From Malikia spinosa (GTDB lineage Bacteria; Pseudomonadota; Gammaproteobacteria; Burkholderiales; Burkholderiaceae_C), in NCBI RefSeq assembly GCF_002980625.1, contig NZ_PVLR01000007.1, positions 62,001 to 126,000 of the forward strand: a DNA stretch of 64,000 bases, read 5' to 3'. The notes below the pieces were generated by a model. That model worked only from the letters and a program-made list of their open reading frames with translations, was not told the origin of the DNA and did not search any database. The translations under genes and the position numbers were made by a program. Each line of letters opens with the position of its first letter. Within the stretch, counting starts at the first letter, position 1. Of the stretch, positions 63,644-64,000 are shown in pieces.

Positions 63644-64000
63644 TCAATGCCCGGCATGCGGGTTCGGCTTGCGGGCTTTCAGCACCGTGGCGTTGCCAGC
63701 CGGCTGCGATGTCGGGGTCGACGGCGGTCTGGTCGCTTCGGCTACCGGACCGGTGTATTCGCGCGCCACGGTGCCCACCGGATGCTTGAACCAGCCCGGG
63801 TCCTGGTAGTCGCCGGGCTGCTGGTCCGCCCGCACCTTGAGCACGCTGAACATGCCGCCCATCTCGAGCGGGCCGTAGGGGCCGCTGCCGGTCATCATCG
63901 GTGCGGTGTTGTCGGGCAGTGGCATTTCCATCTCGCCCATGTCGGCCATGCCGCGCTCGCCCATCACCATGTAGTCGGGCACCAGCTGCTGGATCTTGCC
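63644..64000 (-). CDS. Multicopper oxidase (CopA type), C-terminal end; 5' part outside window
   Basis: The frame is open to the last base, so this is the last 118 residues of a larger gene starting beyond 64000. The sequence VPDYMVMGERGMADMGEMEM, MMTGSGPYGPLEMGGMFSVLKV and DYQDPGWFKHPVGTVA, with its Met-rich character, matches the C-terminal region of periplasmic CopA-like copper oxidases. The end is a Pro/Thr tail with PNPHAGH. The catalytic copper centres lie outside or at the edge of the window. Confidence 0.75.
   Translation of the reverse strand, partial: GKIQQLVPDYMVMGERGMADMGEMEMPLPDNTAPMMTGSGPYGPLEMGGMFSVLKVRADQQPGDYQDPGWFKHPVGTVAREYTGPVAEATRPPSTPTSQPAGNATVLKARKPNPHAGH

Overview
The window is GC-rich chromosomal DNA with dense genes on both strands and many 1-4 nt start/stop overlaps. 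The gene content points to a betaproteobacterium of the order Burkholderiales, probably Comamonadaceae-like. It includes a Bug-type solute receptor, a ribF-ileS-lspA operon, coq7, a DUF2189 membrane protein, a cold-shock/DUF1294 fusion and rpmB-rpmG. I identified no rRNA, tRNA, CRISPR array, prophage or insertion sequence. Assignments rest on reading motifs in translated sequence; no database search was possible.

Layout. Positions 1-3126 hold an accessory cassette: the C-terminal part of a SARP-like regulator, a papain-family cysteine protease, a small acidic Cys-motif protein and a chagasin-type inhibitor of papain-like enzymes. A lone Bug receptor follows (3225-4190). Positions 4317-14065 encode a type II secretion system, gspGHIJKLMNDE on the minus strand with gspC divergent; gspF is absent. 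Next come ilvA, a GGDEF/EAL membrane protein co-transcribed with a sulfite-oxidase-fold protein behind a possible leader RNA/attenuator, an OsmC protein, coq7, a DUF2189 protein, an SDR, and a tightly overlapping tatD / DNA glycosylase / spermidine-synthase-like / EamA operon. After a second EamA exporter, an OmpA-type lipoprotein pair and a quinone reductase, a MaoC protein is followed by an unrecognised gene of lower GC. Then come an FGE-domain lipoprotein, a Fic protein and ribF-ileS-lspA.

Positions 36736-40457 carry an unusual alpha/beta-hydrolase-subtilisin fusion followed by an amidase-like protein and a GerMN protein. Housekeeping genes follow: yceH, purN, an MBL-fold hydrolase, prfC, an RsmB-type methyltransferase and a polar amino acid ABC transporter.

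The most interesting stretch is 49089-52850. A well-formed promoter drives an 87-aa protein with an HGCAPCGLGG motif, an overlapping DUF692/MNIO iron oxidase, a probable MNIO partner and a 633-aa multidomain protein without signal peptide. It resembles a bufferin-type peptide-modification operon, but the peptide lacks the signal sequence and Cys-rich core expected of bufferins. It is a candidate new MNIO peptide system.

The right end holds rpmBG, a bestrophin homologue, trxB, ftsK, lolA, an FtsX-type permease, a truncated haemoglobin and a copper-handling cassette (CusF-like, DUF411, cupredoxin, and a multicopper oxidase cut by the window edge).
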